Source: Daedaleopsis sinensis
Taxonomy: Eukaryota; Basidiomycota; Agaricomycetes; Polyporales; Polyporaceae
DNA length: 64,000 nucleotides
NCBI GenBank assembly: GCA_033807695.1
Contig: CM066303.1
Span: forward strand, 1,736,001-1,800,000
Reading direction: 5' to 3'
A program made the translations under genes and the position numbers. Shown piece after piece: positions 23,176 through 34,207 of the stretch; position 1 is the stretch's first letter, and each line of letters starts with the position of its first letter. Under the pieces are notes generated by a model. That model was not told where the DNA came from. It worked only from the letters and a program-made list of their open reading frames with translations, and ran no database searches.

Positions 23176-26100
23176 TCACAGTCTACTCTCCATGACGACC
23201 ATGTTCCCGCGCCAGTTGAGCACGCCTTTCCCGAACGCGGCCTCCAGCACCTCCTCCATCGTGCGCACGAACACGAATTGCATCTCCGCGCGGACCTCGA
23301 GCGGCACGTCGTGCTCGACGTCCTTGCGGTTCGCCCACGGGAGGATGACCTTGGTGACCTGTGCGCGGTGCGCGCCGAGCACCTTCTCCTTGATCCCGCC
23401 GACGGGGCCGACGCGCCCGCGGAGGGTCACTTCGCCGGTCATGGCGATGTGGGACGGCACACAAGCGCCAGTGAGGAGGGACACGAATGCGCAGGTCTGT
23501 GAGGAGGCGACTGTCAGCAAAGTTGGTTTGTCATCGAAGGGTGGAGGAGACGTACCATGGCAATCCCAGCAGACGGACCATCCTTCTTGACCGCGCCGGA
23601 GGGGAGGTGGAGGTGGATGTCGATGGGGTCAGGCACTTTGAGGGGGTCCTGCGAGCGCTGCTTCGTGATGTACAGGTCGTATGCGTGGCTCTTTACCCAA
23701 CTCAGGGCGAGCTCCCCACTCTCTTTGATGACCTAAACATGCCGGACATGTGTCAGCATCTGTACTTCCATGGATATGGAAAATGGTACCGCACATCTCC
23801 GAGACTGCCTGTGAGCTTGAGCTGGCCGGTTCCGGGAACGGAACTCGTCTCAATGGGCAGGATACCGCCCTCTCCCATGCCGGTGACAACCAACCCATAG
23901 ACGAGCCCGCGACGCTCTTCCCTGTGCAGCTCTTCCTCATCCCACCGAGCGATACCCAAGATCTTCTCGAGCTCGTGCTCTTCCACAACCCTCTTGTACA
24001 GCTTGCCCTTGCCCTGCTTCAGCGACTCCACAGGCGGTAGCTGCGCGATATCGATGATGCCTGTGCTGTCGGAGTACTCGGCCCACTCGACAGCCTTGTA
24101 GCGAACGACTGCGCCGATGGCACGCTCGAGTGACCGCACGCCCGCCTCACGTGTGTAGTGTGTGGCGATGTGCATGAGTGCAGATTGGGTCAATGTGACA
24201 TGTTCGGGCGAGAGACCATTTGCCTTGAGTTGCTTCGGGAGGAGGAACTTGTTCGCGATATGTATCTTCTCGTCGTACGTATATCCTATCAACGGGTGAG
24301 TCACTCGCATATGGGGGACGGAAGGCAGTGGGCCTGGAGCTGACCTGAAAGCTGTACCACCTCGCAGCGGTCGAGTAGTGGGGCGGAGATCGTCTCGAGA
24401 GAATTTGAGGTGCAGATAAACAGTACTTGACTGAGATCGACTGGCACGTTAATGTAGTGGTCCTATAGATACGTACGTCAATGTTATGCGACAGATTGAA
24501 GCGGGTATCTCGTCAACTCACATTGAAAGAATGATTCTGTTCAGGGTCTAGGACTTCTAGCAGGGCAGCAGCCGGGTCGCCGTGGTAATTGCTTTGCCCG
24601 ACCTTGTCAATCTCGTCACTGTGGTTGCCTTCAGCGATCCGAGTGGGTTGCACAAATGGGAAAGACGACTCACAGGAGGATCACAGGATCCGGACGACCT
24701 GCCTTCCGCAACGCCTGAACGATGGATCCAGGACCACTCGCGACATATGTTCGCCTGTGTCCTCTAATCTCTGCCTCGTCCCGAACGCCACCAAGTGATA
24801 TGCGCTGGAAGGGCCTATCCAACGCGCGCGCGATCGACTGTCCAAGAGACGTCTTTCCAGTACCGGGCGGACCAACGAACCTGATAGAGATATTCAGTCG
24901 GATGATGAGAGTACCTTCCGTGTGGGGACTCACAGGAGAATAGGACCCTTTACGGCCTTCGACGCTGCGCCACGCTTAGGCTTATGCTCGGATGGGGTAG
25001 AAGCGGGAGAGGGTATAGCAGGTGTCTGCTTGTTCTCTGGTACATCCTTGGTCTGAGCCTCAGCTCCTGCAGAAGATCTGAAGTTTAGCGCCTTCGATAT
25101 GAGCGCTAGCGCGCGCGAAGTCGCATCACCTTCTGCTCGCCGCGGGGAGGTGTCTCCGTCCGAGTTCGAGTTCGACGGAGGCGTTGCAGGCACCAGATCA
25201 AGGGTGGAATCTGCAGACGGTGTCTCTCGTTCGGCTTGGAGTTGCTTCAGGCGGACGACAGCGAGGTATTCAATCAAGCGCTTCTTGATCCTTTCAAGAC
25301 CGTAGTGGTCCTCATCCAGCTGTTTGCGGGCGTTGACGAGGAAAGCACGATCCTTCAGTTTGTCGGAAGATGTAGAGGCATACGCATGGGAGGACGGCCA
25401 CGGAACTGAGGTGATCCACTCGAGCTAAGAGGCACATGAGTGGAGAACGGCAGCAGGCCCGGCGCACCCACTCACGTAGTTCCGAATCACGCCATGCTCA
25501 ACGCTTCCGGATGGAATACGCTGTAGTCGCTTCCACTCGCGTACAGCCATCTTTCGCTCCTCGCTACCCTTTGCCATAGCTTCGATCTTGCTGCGGATTT
25601 CGGCCATGTCTTCAGCTTCGGACTGTTCGTTGTCGTCCAACTCTGAACCGCTACTCGAACGTGACCCCGGAGGAGCATCTTGGCCAGGTGAGGCTGGCGA
25701 CGAGCGGTTGAGATTGTTGAGTTCGCGTTGAATCGCAGTAAGCTGTTGACGCAGGAAAAACTCCTTCTGCTGCTTCGAGAGACTCTCGTCGATTGATTGA
25801 GCTATCTTCTTCGTAACTTCCGTGATCGAAGCCTGTTTGACAAATAGCTCCGTCGCACGTCGGAGGCGATCATCCGGACCCACGGCAGACAAGTATTCTG
25901 TCAAGAGCGGTCAGAAAACGACTGCAGGTTACACCAAGAATACTGAGAGAATAGCAAAGAAGGGAGGCTGTCATGTGGACCGAAAGGCAAGTGACGGCAC
26001 TCTGCCCAAGGAATTTCATCTTCCCGATAATGCCTGTAAAGTGCCAACCCGACATCTCGACTATTGACGGTTCATGAACCTGCGCGTTAGGTGATCAAGA

Positions 26101-26829
26101 CCGCCATATTACGATAAGGAGCAGACTCGGGGGTCTTATCACTTCTGTCTGTGGGGACTAGTCCAGTGGCAGGAAAGCCAAGGCTACCTCCACTACGCCC
26201 GCACATCGCCGAAGTCTGCGCAGGTGCGCAAGACAGAGAGGAACAAGTGACTCACCGAGCTTGTCGTTGTACTCCACCTTGTTGATGCCGGCAACGATGA
26301 CGTCGGCCATCCACGGTGTACGGTCGTCGGCCACCTCCTCAATCATGTGGGATATCTTGACATAGACGTCTCTCCGGGATTGTTGGGTCGCATCCTGAGC
26401 TAGGCTTTCGAGCAGCTTAGAGGCGGCCGCTCTGAAGGGAGCAACAGTCTCGGGGGAGGGAGTTCCGTCCGACTTCGGATACTCGGCTTTGAGCTCGATA
26501 AGCTCGTTCGGCTTGACAGAACCTGCGGACGTGGTGTCCGGATAGTGTATTCGAGAGAGGCCGTGGAGGGTAATGTGGTAGATGCGCTGGGAGGATTTGG
26601 TGATGGGTCTGACGACGCGAACGACGCGAGCAGCGGTGCCCCAGGGATGAAGCCCGGAGGAAGAGGAACACGAGACTGTGCCGATGACGAGTTGGACCTC
26701 CGACCGTTGGACGAGCTCAATCAGACGAGTGCCGGCAGCCTCGTCAAGCGAGAGCTGCAGTCTGGCCGTCGGGAGGAGGACGAGTGGCTCCGGGAGGGTG
26801 AGCACAGGCAGGGTAGTCGAGCTCGGCAT
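23176..26829 (-). CDS. Peroxisomal Lon protease
   Basis: This is an AAA+ serine protease of the Lon family that degrades misfolded or oxidised proteins in the peroxisome matrix. The N-terminal substrate-binding (LAN) domain begins at the ATG at 26829 with [20 protein letters not shown]. The coiled middle contains [18 protein letters not shown]. Walker A is [18 protein letters not shown] near 24850, followed by [20 protein letters not shown]. The Ser-Lys dyad is intact: [10 protein letters not shown] (Ser) near 23560 and [13 protein letters not shown] (Lys) near 23400. The protein ends in ESRL, and SRL is a classical type 1 peroxisomal targeting signal; there is no mitochondrial presequence. 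Two Ser/Pro/Asp-rich inserts (near 25630-25690 and 24960-25230) interrupt the usual family length, the second lying just ahead of the ATPase core. About ten exons; exact borders are approximate. Confidence 0.92.
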
Positions 26830-26986
26830 GGTGGACGATGAGAGAAAGGTGTCCGGCCGCCGACAGGAGCCTGAGCGCGATGTGGGGAACAGACGCCCTA
26901 CAGAAATCACACGCAAACGGTTTCATCCCGGCGCTCGTTGACGTCGACGCTTATAACTTTGCAACGCCCACCGTCGGGACATCGTC
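26830..26986. promoter_or_regulatory. Divergent promoter Lon / DML1
   Basis: Only 157 bp separate the start codons of two housekeeping genes that act on organelle quality and inheritance. TATA-less appearance, except TTATAA at about 26951-26956 on the DML1 side. Confidence 0.5.
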
Positions 26987-29046
26987 ATGAAGGAAATCCT
27001 CTACATTCAAGCAGGTCCATTTGCGAATTTCATCGGCACTCATTTTTGGAACACGCAAGAGAGCTACTTTACATATAATGAGGGCGACGACCCAATCGTT
27101 CACCACGACAGGTCCTTCAGGGAAAGTCTCACAAGCAAGGTATCAAAGTTCGAATTTTCTCACCTCCCATTCCATATCCCTCATTCCATCCAAGGGAGAG
27201 TCCACGTACTGCCCGAGACTCCTGCTGTTTGACAGGAAATGTGTGTAAGATGCAGTTTACCTTCGCCTGATACTCACCTACTGGGTATAGCGAATTTTGG
27301 AGCACTCTCCGACAGCCTTTACACGGACGACGACGACGACGGAAGTCTGCAGCACCAATGGTGAGAGCTACCAATGATCTTCTTCTGTGTTATATGTGCT
27401 CAGATTGCCCACAAGGGGAGGAAGCGTAGTGGAACATCGACAAGATCCTATACCTAAAAGCAATTATCAGACACGCTTACAACTTGAAGCCGAAAATGAG
27501 GACGAACTGCCCTCGACAAACGGCCCTGATCGAATCCGGTTCTGGTCCGACTATAACCGTGTCTACTTACACCCACGCAGTGTTCACAGACTCCCAGACC
27601 TCGCTGATTGGGAGGCGACTGATGGAGATTGGAACACCAGCAGGGAGACATTCTTGAAACACGAAGCGGTAAATCCGTTACCAGGAGCATAGCTTGGTGT
27701 TACCATTCTGACTTGAACCCACCTCTCGGTGCATTACAGGAGCACGAGTTGATGGAGAACGATTGGAGAGCTTCTATCGAAGAATGCGATAATCTACAGG
27801 TTTCCCGTTTCTCATCATCTATACTGCTCTTAACTGATTCCTCTGTCGTTTCAAAGGGAGTGCAAATTATCAACGACTGTACCACTTTCGGGGGGTTCAC
27901 CGATGCCTTTCTCTCAGCTGTCCGAGATGAGCTCCCCAAATTGTCATCGCTCGCAATACCATTGCTGTCTGGTGCCTCCCGAGTCCTCGTCGATGCAGAT
28001 GATGTAGGTCACATGTCCCCGAATATGACATTATGGGGATCTCATTCAAGGGGACAATCGCACAGCAACAATTAGCGATGAAAGCGATCAATGATGCGCT
28101 GTGTATGCGCGGCCTGGAGAGCCTATCCACGATGATCACCCCCATCCAGGACCCTTCGACGTGGAACGTTCGGACAAAGTGGTTCGAGGATCTCGCTCTC
28201 AACGTATGGGCTACAATCCGCTGCGAACGCTACTAGACGTCCTGACAAGCGTCGTGCAGCCACGCTCACAATATCGTACTGCTGCCTTGCTAGCCACCCA
28301 TATCGAGACTGCGACGCTTCCCTTCAGGTCGATACACGATAATGGACTCGTTATCACTGCATTACTGATGACTTCTCTAGGCTGAAAAATCCCGCTCAAG
28401 ATTTCCACTCGATCAGCAGCCTGTTACATTCCTCTGGCACGACTCGCACTGCCCATCTAATGGGCATGTATCCCATACGTTCAACATCGTGGACAGATGA
28501 CGTGGAGAGGCGCATCTACGACTTCTCTGCTGTGGCTGAGACGAGCGACGCCGCTCGTGCCACAGACTATGCTCGATTGCACGTCACTCGCGGTCTGAAG
28601 ACCACTGATATTCTGCAGTACGAGAACATACTCTCCCCGAGACCTTCGCTGAGGTAAGTCTCTAACCATGCGTGGTTTGACATCGTGTAACATCGCGTTG
28701 GCGCAGCATACACGCACCCGCGTATCCGACGCCCACGTCCTTCCCGCATTTCTTCGCTCCACCGACCAATGCATCCCTCTCCGCGGCCGATCGCGAGGCC
28801 GCCCGCCACCGTGCGCTCTCGGCACTCACGACCACGAGCGCCACATCGAAGCTGTTTGCCTCGTATGCGCGGCTTGCGCAGCAGTGCGTGGACCGTCACG
28901 CTGAAGTTGTGCTCCGGATGGGGCTGGAGTTCGACGACATGAAGGAGCTGAAAGACGAGATGTGGGCTCTGTCAGACCAGTACGCGGGCGATGAAGGCGC
29001 GGAGCTCAGCGAGGACGAGCTGGGCGAGGATGAAGGGTTGGAATGA
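26987..29046 (+). CDS. DML1: Misato/DML1 tubulin-like protein
   Basis: DML1 (Misato in animals) is a tubulin/FtsZ-related protein; in yeast it is needed for inheritance of mitochondrial DNA and normal mitochondrial morphology. The ATG at 26987 opens MKEILYIQAGPFANFIGTHF then WNTQESYFTYN, which closely follows the family N-terminus. A first intron (27138 to about 27192) is followed by GESTYCPRLLLFD, then an acidic stretch (DDDDDG) and FWSDYNRVYLHPRSVHRLPD near 27530-27600, another family hallmark. The last exon ends in an acidic tail (ELSEDELGEDEGLE) with a stop at 29044-29046. I count about nine exons separated by 50-70-nt introns. Middle exon borders are uncertain because the frame changes often between 27690 and 28690. 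Confidence 0.87.
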
Positions 29047-30177
29047 GCGTAGGTAACAAGGTTTCCCGTTTGACTGCTCTCCTGCAAAGTCGTGGCTGAC
29101 GACTAGGTTGTCCAGCATGCATGCTCACTGCTGCGGGCGAACAGCCCACTTGTCTTCCGTACATGTCAGCATCAGCACCCGCAATTACATGCGCAACACT
29201 CCGCTCTGTACACGGTCCGTCAGCCTGAGGGCTAGTATCCGAGGTTTCACACCTCCGTTGCATTTCAACTCAGCTCGAGGACGGGATGACACCCACCCAG
29301 GTAACTGGGCGCGCGAAAAACTGGTGTTCATCTTTCGAGGTCTGGCCGCGGTACAAGAGCCAGTTCGTCCCCCTTTTGTGCGTTGCAGATCATCTGCAGC
29401 GTGATGCAAAAGGATCGACTGGGCCGACGGTAGCGGACAAATGCCATCGTCGCACGCGGCTGCAACGTGTTGTACTCTTGCCAGGACCTGAAATGTGGAG
29501 CAATACAAATTGTGGTCGCCGCCCATGATTATCAGCGCGGCCATCCGGAAGAACGCGCCCCTAGACGGTGCGTGCAGCGGAGAACAAGGGCAGAGAGGGC
29601 CAAATATGGATGGAGGCCGCCTACAGGGCCAAACACGGCCAAACACGGTTCAGAACCCCGCTTGCATGGCTAGGCCGCCCTCGCGTCAACGCGGGAGACA
29701 CGATGTAGCGAGGCTCTGCTCCCGCGAACCTTTCCTTGTGGGCCCCCTTCTCACCTCTATCCCAACCAACCGAGTCGCTACGCGTACTCTGTGCTACAGC
29801 GACTGTCACGGTGGCGGCTCACTGGCAGAGGGAAATGGAGGCGGGCAATAAGTCGAACGCATACTACCGTCGGGCGGATCGATGACTATTCGACTGAACA
29901 TGTGTTCAAAGAAGCCCCGGAAACAAATTGAGGGTGCGGTATGTCTCTCGTCCTGCGCAGTTCGCACACACCCCTTGGCGGATTCTGGGGCGAGAAGCAT
30001 TACATCCTTAGCCTTATATGGCAGGAGCGCGGAAGAACATTCAGACTCAGCCGCCTCCTCGCGTAGTAGGACAATCAGAAAGGTCGACACGCAGCGCCCT
30101 TTGTCCTTTTCTCGGAGGCTGACGCGTGCACCTCATCGGACATCCGTAACCAGTCAGCCATATAGCGCCGGCCGCGG
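29047..30177. other. Gene-poor region, 1.1 kb
   Basis: A minus-strand frame of 153 codons (29185-29646) and a plus-strand frame of 118 codons (29495-29851) overlap one another and have no recognisable motif. It holds the 3' end of DML1. No repeat matched the array to the right. Confidence 0.35.
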
Positions 30178-30182
30178 GGCCA

Positions 30183-30190
30183 TATATAAT
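30183..30190 (+). promoter_or_regulatory. TATA box without a clear protein gene
   Basis: TATATAAT followed about 15-40 bp later by a long CT-rich tract, the layout of a strong fungal core promoter and start site. The ATGs downstream (30271, 30305, 30341) all reach stops within 11 codons. Confidence 0.5.
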
Positions 30191-30691
30191 CCCCACACTC
30201 TCCTCTCCTCTCTCTCCTCATCACCACCATCGTCTCCGACACTCGACAAGGCCTCTACGCCTTCACAAGCACCATGGTATCTTGAAGACCGCAACGACGC
30301 CCTCAATGGCTCAACACCTACTCAACAGGGACCGAGCCTAAATGGCGACTACATGAAGGTACGTACTTCTCTCGACGCATCATCTCCTACGGTCGTTGAT
30401 CATCCTAGACAAGGTCTAGGTACATACATCGGCAGCCTCGGTGTGCAACTGTACGTACGCTCTTCGTCGTCCTCGCCCTAACCACAGGCTAACCATGTCC
30501 CAGGTCGCATCGTGGCGCGCCGCAATCCCGGGCACCAGCGGCCATAGAGCCTGCTCCACCCCGCGGTCCTAGTGACTGCACAGCGGTGCGAGCATGCGCG
30601 TGAGCCCAGGCGTCGGCGCCCCGCGTCGGCGCCGCCGTCGCGTCCAACACGCACGGCGGCGCTGTATCACGCGGGTGCCCCGGGACGGATA

Positions 30692-30713
30692 CCCGCCCCC
30701 GCTCGGGGGCGGG
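30692..30713. repeat. GC-rich perfect inverted repeat
   Basis: CCCGCCCCCG and its exact reverse complement are separated by two bases, in a very GC-rich stretch that also holds GTGCCTCGAAAGGGGCAC-like pairing near 30744. Confidence 0.7.
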
Positions 30714-31041
30714 ACACCGCACGGACGTCGTAACCAACAACGTGCCTCGAAAGGGGCACGGGTCGGCGACGTACGCGCTGACAGGCACGCCGCCATGTCC
30801 GCGCTCCTCTGCGGGGGTCTGCCGACGCGGACCGCTACTGCACGAGCCCCATGGCGGGTGTGTTGGCGTCGCGTCGCCAACGGGGAGCTGTCTTGTGACG
30901 GTACGTACATCACCGCTCGACGCATGTGTTGCTGCTAATCGTGCCCGCCGCCAGGATTCTCCCCGCACAAGCTCGCGCCTCCACCCACCCCTCACAGTAC
31001 GTCGGCTGGGCTGCGACGATGTGCGCAGTGGGACCGAGGCC

Positions 31042-31091
31042 GACTAGACGTAGCCGCCATCGCCCGCTGAGGCGTTGTAGGGCGCGTCGGC
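31042..31091. repeat. 50-bp direct repeat, copy 1
   Basis: It begins GACTAGACGTAGCCGCCATC and matches 31173-31222 at 49 of 50 positions, 131 bp apart. Confidence 0.85.
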
Positions 31092-31172
31092 TGAGCGAAC
31101 CTGCCATACTCCGCATGCTGAACAGGACGCCGAGGGACCTGGGGGTGCGCTGCGCGTGCGGTCCGGGAGGCT

Positions 31173-31222
31173 GACTAGACGTAGCCGCCATCGCCCGCTG
31201 AGGCTTTGTAGGGCGCGTCGGC
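31173..31222. repeat. 50-bp direct repeat, copy 2
   Basis: Second copy of the repeat at 31042-31091, with one G-to-T difference. Confidence 0.85.
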
Positions 31223-31300
31223 CGACCGGACTTGACAGTGAAAACTTCAAGCTTCAAGTTCGATCAACGCCCTCGAGTCATATGCCACTGTGCATCAACT

Positions 31301-31643
31301 GCGACGCCCTCCAAGTAGTTCTGGGCGTCGCTCCGAATGGGACATGGTGCGTCTATCTCTGCTTGATCCGGCTATCCCAAGATCGCTCACGACTTGCTCT
31401 CGCAGTCATTGTACCTCAACAGCGACGCCCTCCAAGTATTTCTGGGCGTCGCATAATGGATATGGTGCGTCTATCTCTTGCTCGATCTATCCATCCAAGA
31501 TCGCTCACGACCTTTCGCAGTCATTGGACCTCAGGCATGGACAGCGACGCCCTCCAAGTACTTCTGGGCATCGCACCGAAGTGACTGGATAAAGGTGCGT
31601 CTTTCTCTGCTTCATCCACAGGGATCGCTCACGACCCCCGCAG
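31301..31643 (+). repeat. Three tandem hairpin-plus-intron modules
   Basis: Three modules spaced 121-122 bp apart. Each starts with a hairpin: GCGACGCCC, a 13-base loop, then GGGCGTCGC (31301-31331, 31422-31452, 31544-31574; the third has GGGCATCGC). Each is followed by a stretch that looks like an intron: GTGCGTCT at the 5' side, ATCGCTCACGAC as branch region, and GCAG at the 3' side. The loops differ at one position (AAGTAG, AAGTAT, AAGTAC). The pattern is a tandemly copied exon-intron pair. Confidence 0.75.
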
Positions 31644-31650
31644 CGTGATC

Positions 31651-32137
31651 TCGAATGGGGACAATATGGACTTCGCGATAGTGTGCCTCAAGTAGATATT
31701 TTTATTGTTATTTAAGTACTCGACCCTCAAGGCTTCAAGCGCCGCTCGAGGTGCACCCCCTTCTTCAAGCGGTGCACAGGCCCCCTTATTCAAGCGGCCA
31801 CTCGAGTCAAGCACGGCCCCGAGGTACGGTCGACTGCAGCCGTTCGCGGCGCGCAGTCGTTCCTGGCGCAGGCCTCTTCGTGGCCCTCGGGACTAGTACC
31901 TGCCGTACGCACTTGTACGCAGGGAAGCTAACATGCGCCGAAACTCCAACGTAGTTTACTCCCTTAGTCGTTTATGAATTCGAACTTCTTTACGCTGCTG
32001 CCATGTACGTCTTTACCAATGCCATGAATCGATACAATCGTTCGCACTATTGGAATCTGAGTGTATTGCTACAAGAATGCTATTTTACATCGATGGAATG
32101 AGTACGAGTAGGTATCGGTCGTTCATGTACCGTCAGT
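31651..32137. other. Short repeats near the array edge
   Basis: It contains several copies of TTCAAGCG(G/C) near 31735-31800. From about 32004 it resembles the stretch that precedes hsp20 in the units to the right (compare 35345-35420), so the array homology begins here rather than at the gene. Confidence 0.45.
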
Positions 32138-32783
32138 TTACTGAATCGCAATCTTCTGCGGCGCCATCTCCGGCGTGGTGCGCGGGAACGTGATGGTCAG
32201 CACACCGTCGGCCATCGACGCCTTGATCTCCTCAGGCTGCGAAAAACAGTGAGCCCCGTGCCGCGTGCCAATCGCGCTGAGAACAAGATCGACATACCTT
32301 GACACCCTGAGGCAGCGGCAACGCCCTCGAGAACTTGCCAAACCGGCGCTCGCGCACAGCGTAGCCCTTCTCGTTGTGCTCGCTCGAGAGCGTCGACTCG
32401 CCCGAGACGGTCAGGACGTTGTCCTTGATGTCGAGCTGCACGTGCTCCTTGGTGAGCCCGGGGAGCTCGAACGTCGCGGTCACTGAATGGCAGTTCTGAT
32501 CGCAAAGTGCAGTAGAAAATAGAGGAGAGCGAAGTTGCGGGATGCCTGTAGCAGGGCTCAAAAAACTATGGAGCTGTCGGCAAGTGAGAATATTGCAGCA
32601 ACACTTGTCAGGTGTATGAAGTAGCGAGCTCAGTGGTGTGTAGAGTGGAAGTGACATGTCAAGGGGGAGCCTCGGGACGACAGGACCAACTCGTCTGAAG
32701 CCTCTTGCTACGTCGACCGCAGTGGTCCGTGACATCGTGCCACTAGAGTAATTTCTGTGAAGCGAGGGGGAGTAGTCCCCCAT
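32138..32783 (-). pseudogene. Truncated hsp20 fused to array sequence (chimeric ORF)
   Basis: The 3' part is an Hsp20 gene: 32138..32236 encodes the C-terminal end (PEEIKASMADGVLTITFPRT, ending KIAIQ), then a 61-nt intron, then most of the alpha-crystallin domain (VTATFELPGLTKEHVQLDIK). Homology to the intact copies stops abruptly at 32483, so the N-terminal exon and the MDLHEDREKN segment are missing. Beyond the break the sequence is the left end of the large repeat unit. The reading frame happens to stay open through it to an ATG at 32783, giving a 194-aa ORF (exon 1 32298..32783, 486 nt; exon 2 99 nt). The first 100 residues have no similarity to chaperones and are not conserved as a gene in the other units. 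It is either a dead fragment or a new chimeric gene; promoter evidence is lacking. Confidence 0.7.
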
Positions 32784-33008
32784 CACAATACATCACACTA
32801 GCCTGAGGATCGCGCATACAGCCGGCAAACTAACCTCACACTGGCAGAGATGCCCCAAGTCAACCCCAAGTAGCGAGACTGCTACTATTCAAGCATGATG
32901 CTCCTCACTGTTCTCAGCTTCAAGCAATAGCACATATAAAAGGGCACGTACATTGTGGAGAGGCATGTCCATATAGGATGAAAGGAGAGGGCCCGGGAAG
33001 GATAGCTC

Positions 33009-33875
33009 TCCAAAGGTTCATGTGGATAATACTGGTGTCGGACTTGGAGTCAGACTTGTTGCGGCGATCTCACGCCGTTCGGAACAATTATCCGCAGTTT
33101 GCAATTGTAGATGTGGGGACGAGAAGTCCGGGCATTTGCGTTTGAAGCTCATTCAGACACCAATCACACGGAACATGGAGGAGCACCAGCCATTCGGTAC
33201 CGAGAACTTTGTATGGAATTGACCTTGTCTGCACTGGAACCTGTTCAGAACTTCCGTATCCTCGTGCATGATCTGCAGGAGAAGCAGTAAGTCGGTCACA
33301 AGGATGCCACTGCTAGCACATGAGTAGTAGTACTTAACTGAAGACCATCACGACAATGAGGCTCCGTAAAATGGATCCCAATGTTCCTGGCTTTCAGATT
33401 CAGATGTGTACGCATAGACATCCGAAAGTACGCTAACCTCGTATGTCGGTGATGGTGGGAGAGAACAGAAGCACGCCTGCCCAAATGGGTATGTTCAACA
33501 AGACTGAGACGCTCGACCGCGGGTGGCTGTCCCTTTCAAGTTCTCTTCTCTCCAACCATCGTCAACCATGACTGAAGAATACCTGCTCGTTTCCAGATCA
33601 GCATGTATGAGCTGCACAAAATACTCGTGTCCAGAGTGGATTCCGAACATGATCTGCGACGGTACACCCAGCTTATGCGTTACGGTGAAACTATGGCTAA
33701 CCGAGTTCCCACACTACTAGGTATATTGAGTGGATACACGAGATTTGATACGCTCACCGACCTGCTTTTCTGGTCATTGGCGAACACTGCTCCGTGTCTC
33801 ATAATTATTCGGATGTGCACGGAGCACGGAATCGGTAATTTGGACATGCACCGATTCATCCATCTCAAGCTGTAG
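33009..33875 (+). pseudogene. Degraded ORF region, unit 1
   Basis: I do not recognise this protein. Protein-like blocks appear in different frames: MDNTGVGLGVRLVAAISRRS (33022-33222), an overlapping frame with ELCMELTLSALEPVQNFRIL, and 33603-33875 with MYELHKILVSRVDSEHDLRR continuing to GNLDMHRFIHLKL. Possible introns separate them (GTAAGT at 33289), but stops interrupt each path I tried. It is probably a decayed multi-exon gene; it precedes the 244-aa gene in each unit. Confidence 0.35.
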
Positions 33876-34207
33876 AAAGCAGCTCCATGGCCATTTACTC
33901 CCTTCCTCCGACTTGTCTCGTGCTGAGCACCACTAGACATACGGCGTTGAATGCCACACAACCCTCTGTACCAAGTGCTGTATCTGTGGCTGCTCATGTC
34001 ACGGAAGGTACGCTAAATTGAGCACATTGCCGACACTCCTCCGTGTCTCACACTTATTTCACGCAGAGCGATGTGATGGTTGTACGCCTTCACAACACAA
34101 GCGCAACTCCGACTCTCGGGATCCCAGATCACTCTCGCAGCTGCCTCATCGTTTCAAGATCCTCCTTTCCCGCACACCGCAGCTGCCGCACACTCCGAGT
34201 CACACCC

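Larger units (their letters stand above)
30210..31650 (+). ncRNA. Possible intron-rich non-coding transcript
   Basis: Downstream of the TATA box at 30183, several plus-strand stretches look like introns: GTACGT at 30360 to an AG near 30412, GTACGT at 30451 to an AG near 30488, GTACGT at 30901 to CCAG near 30953, and three GTGCGT...CTCAC...GCAG units between 31345 and 31643. No long reading frame survives joining across them. I infer a spliced non-coding RNA or the remnant of a gene. Evidence is sequence pattern only. Confidence 0.3.

Noticed and set aside
29185..29646. 153-codon minus-strand frame after DML1
   Set aside because: No similarity recognised and overlaps other open frames; coding potential not supported.
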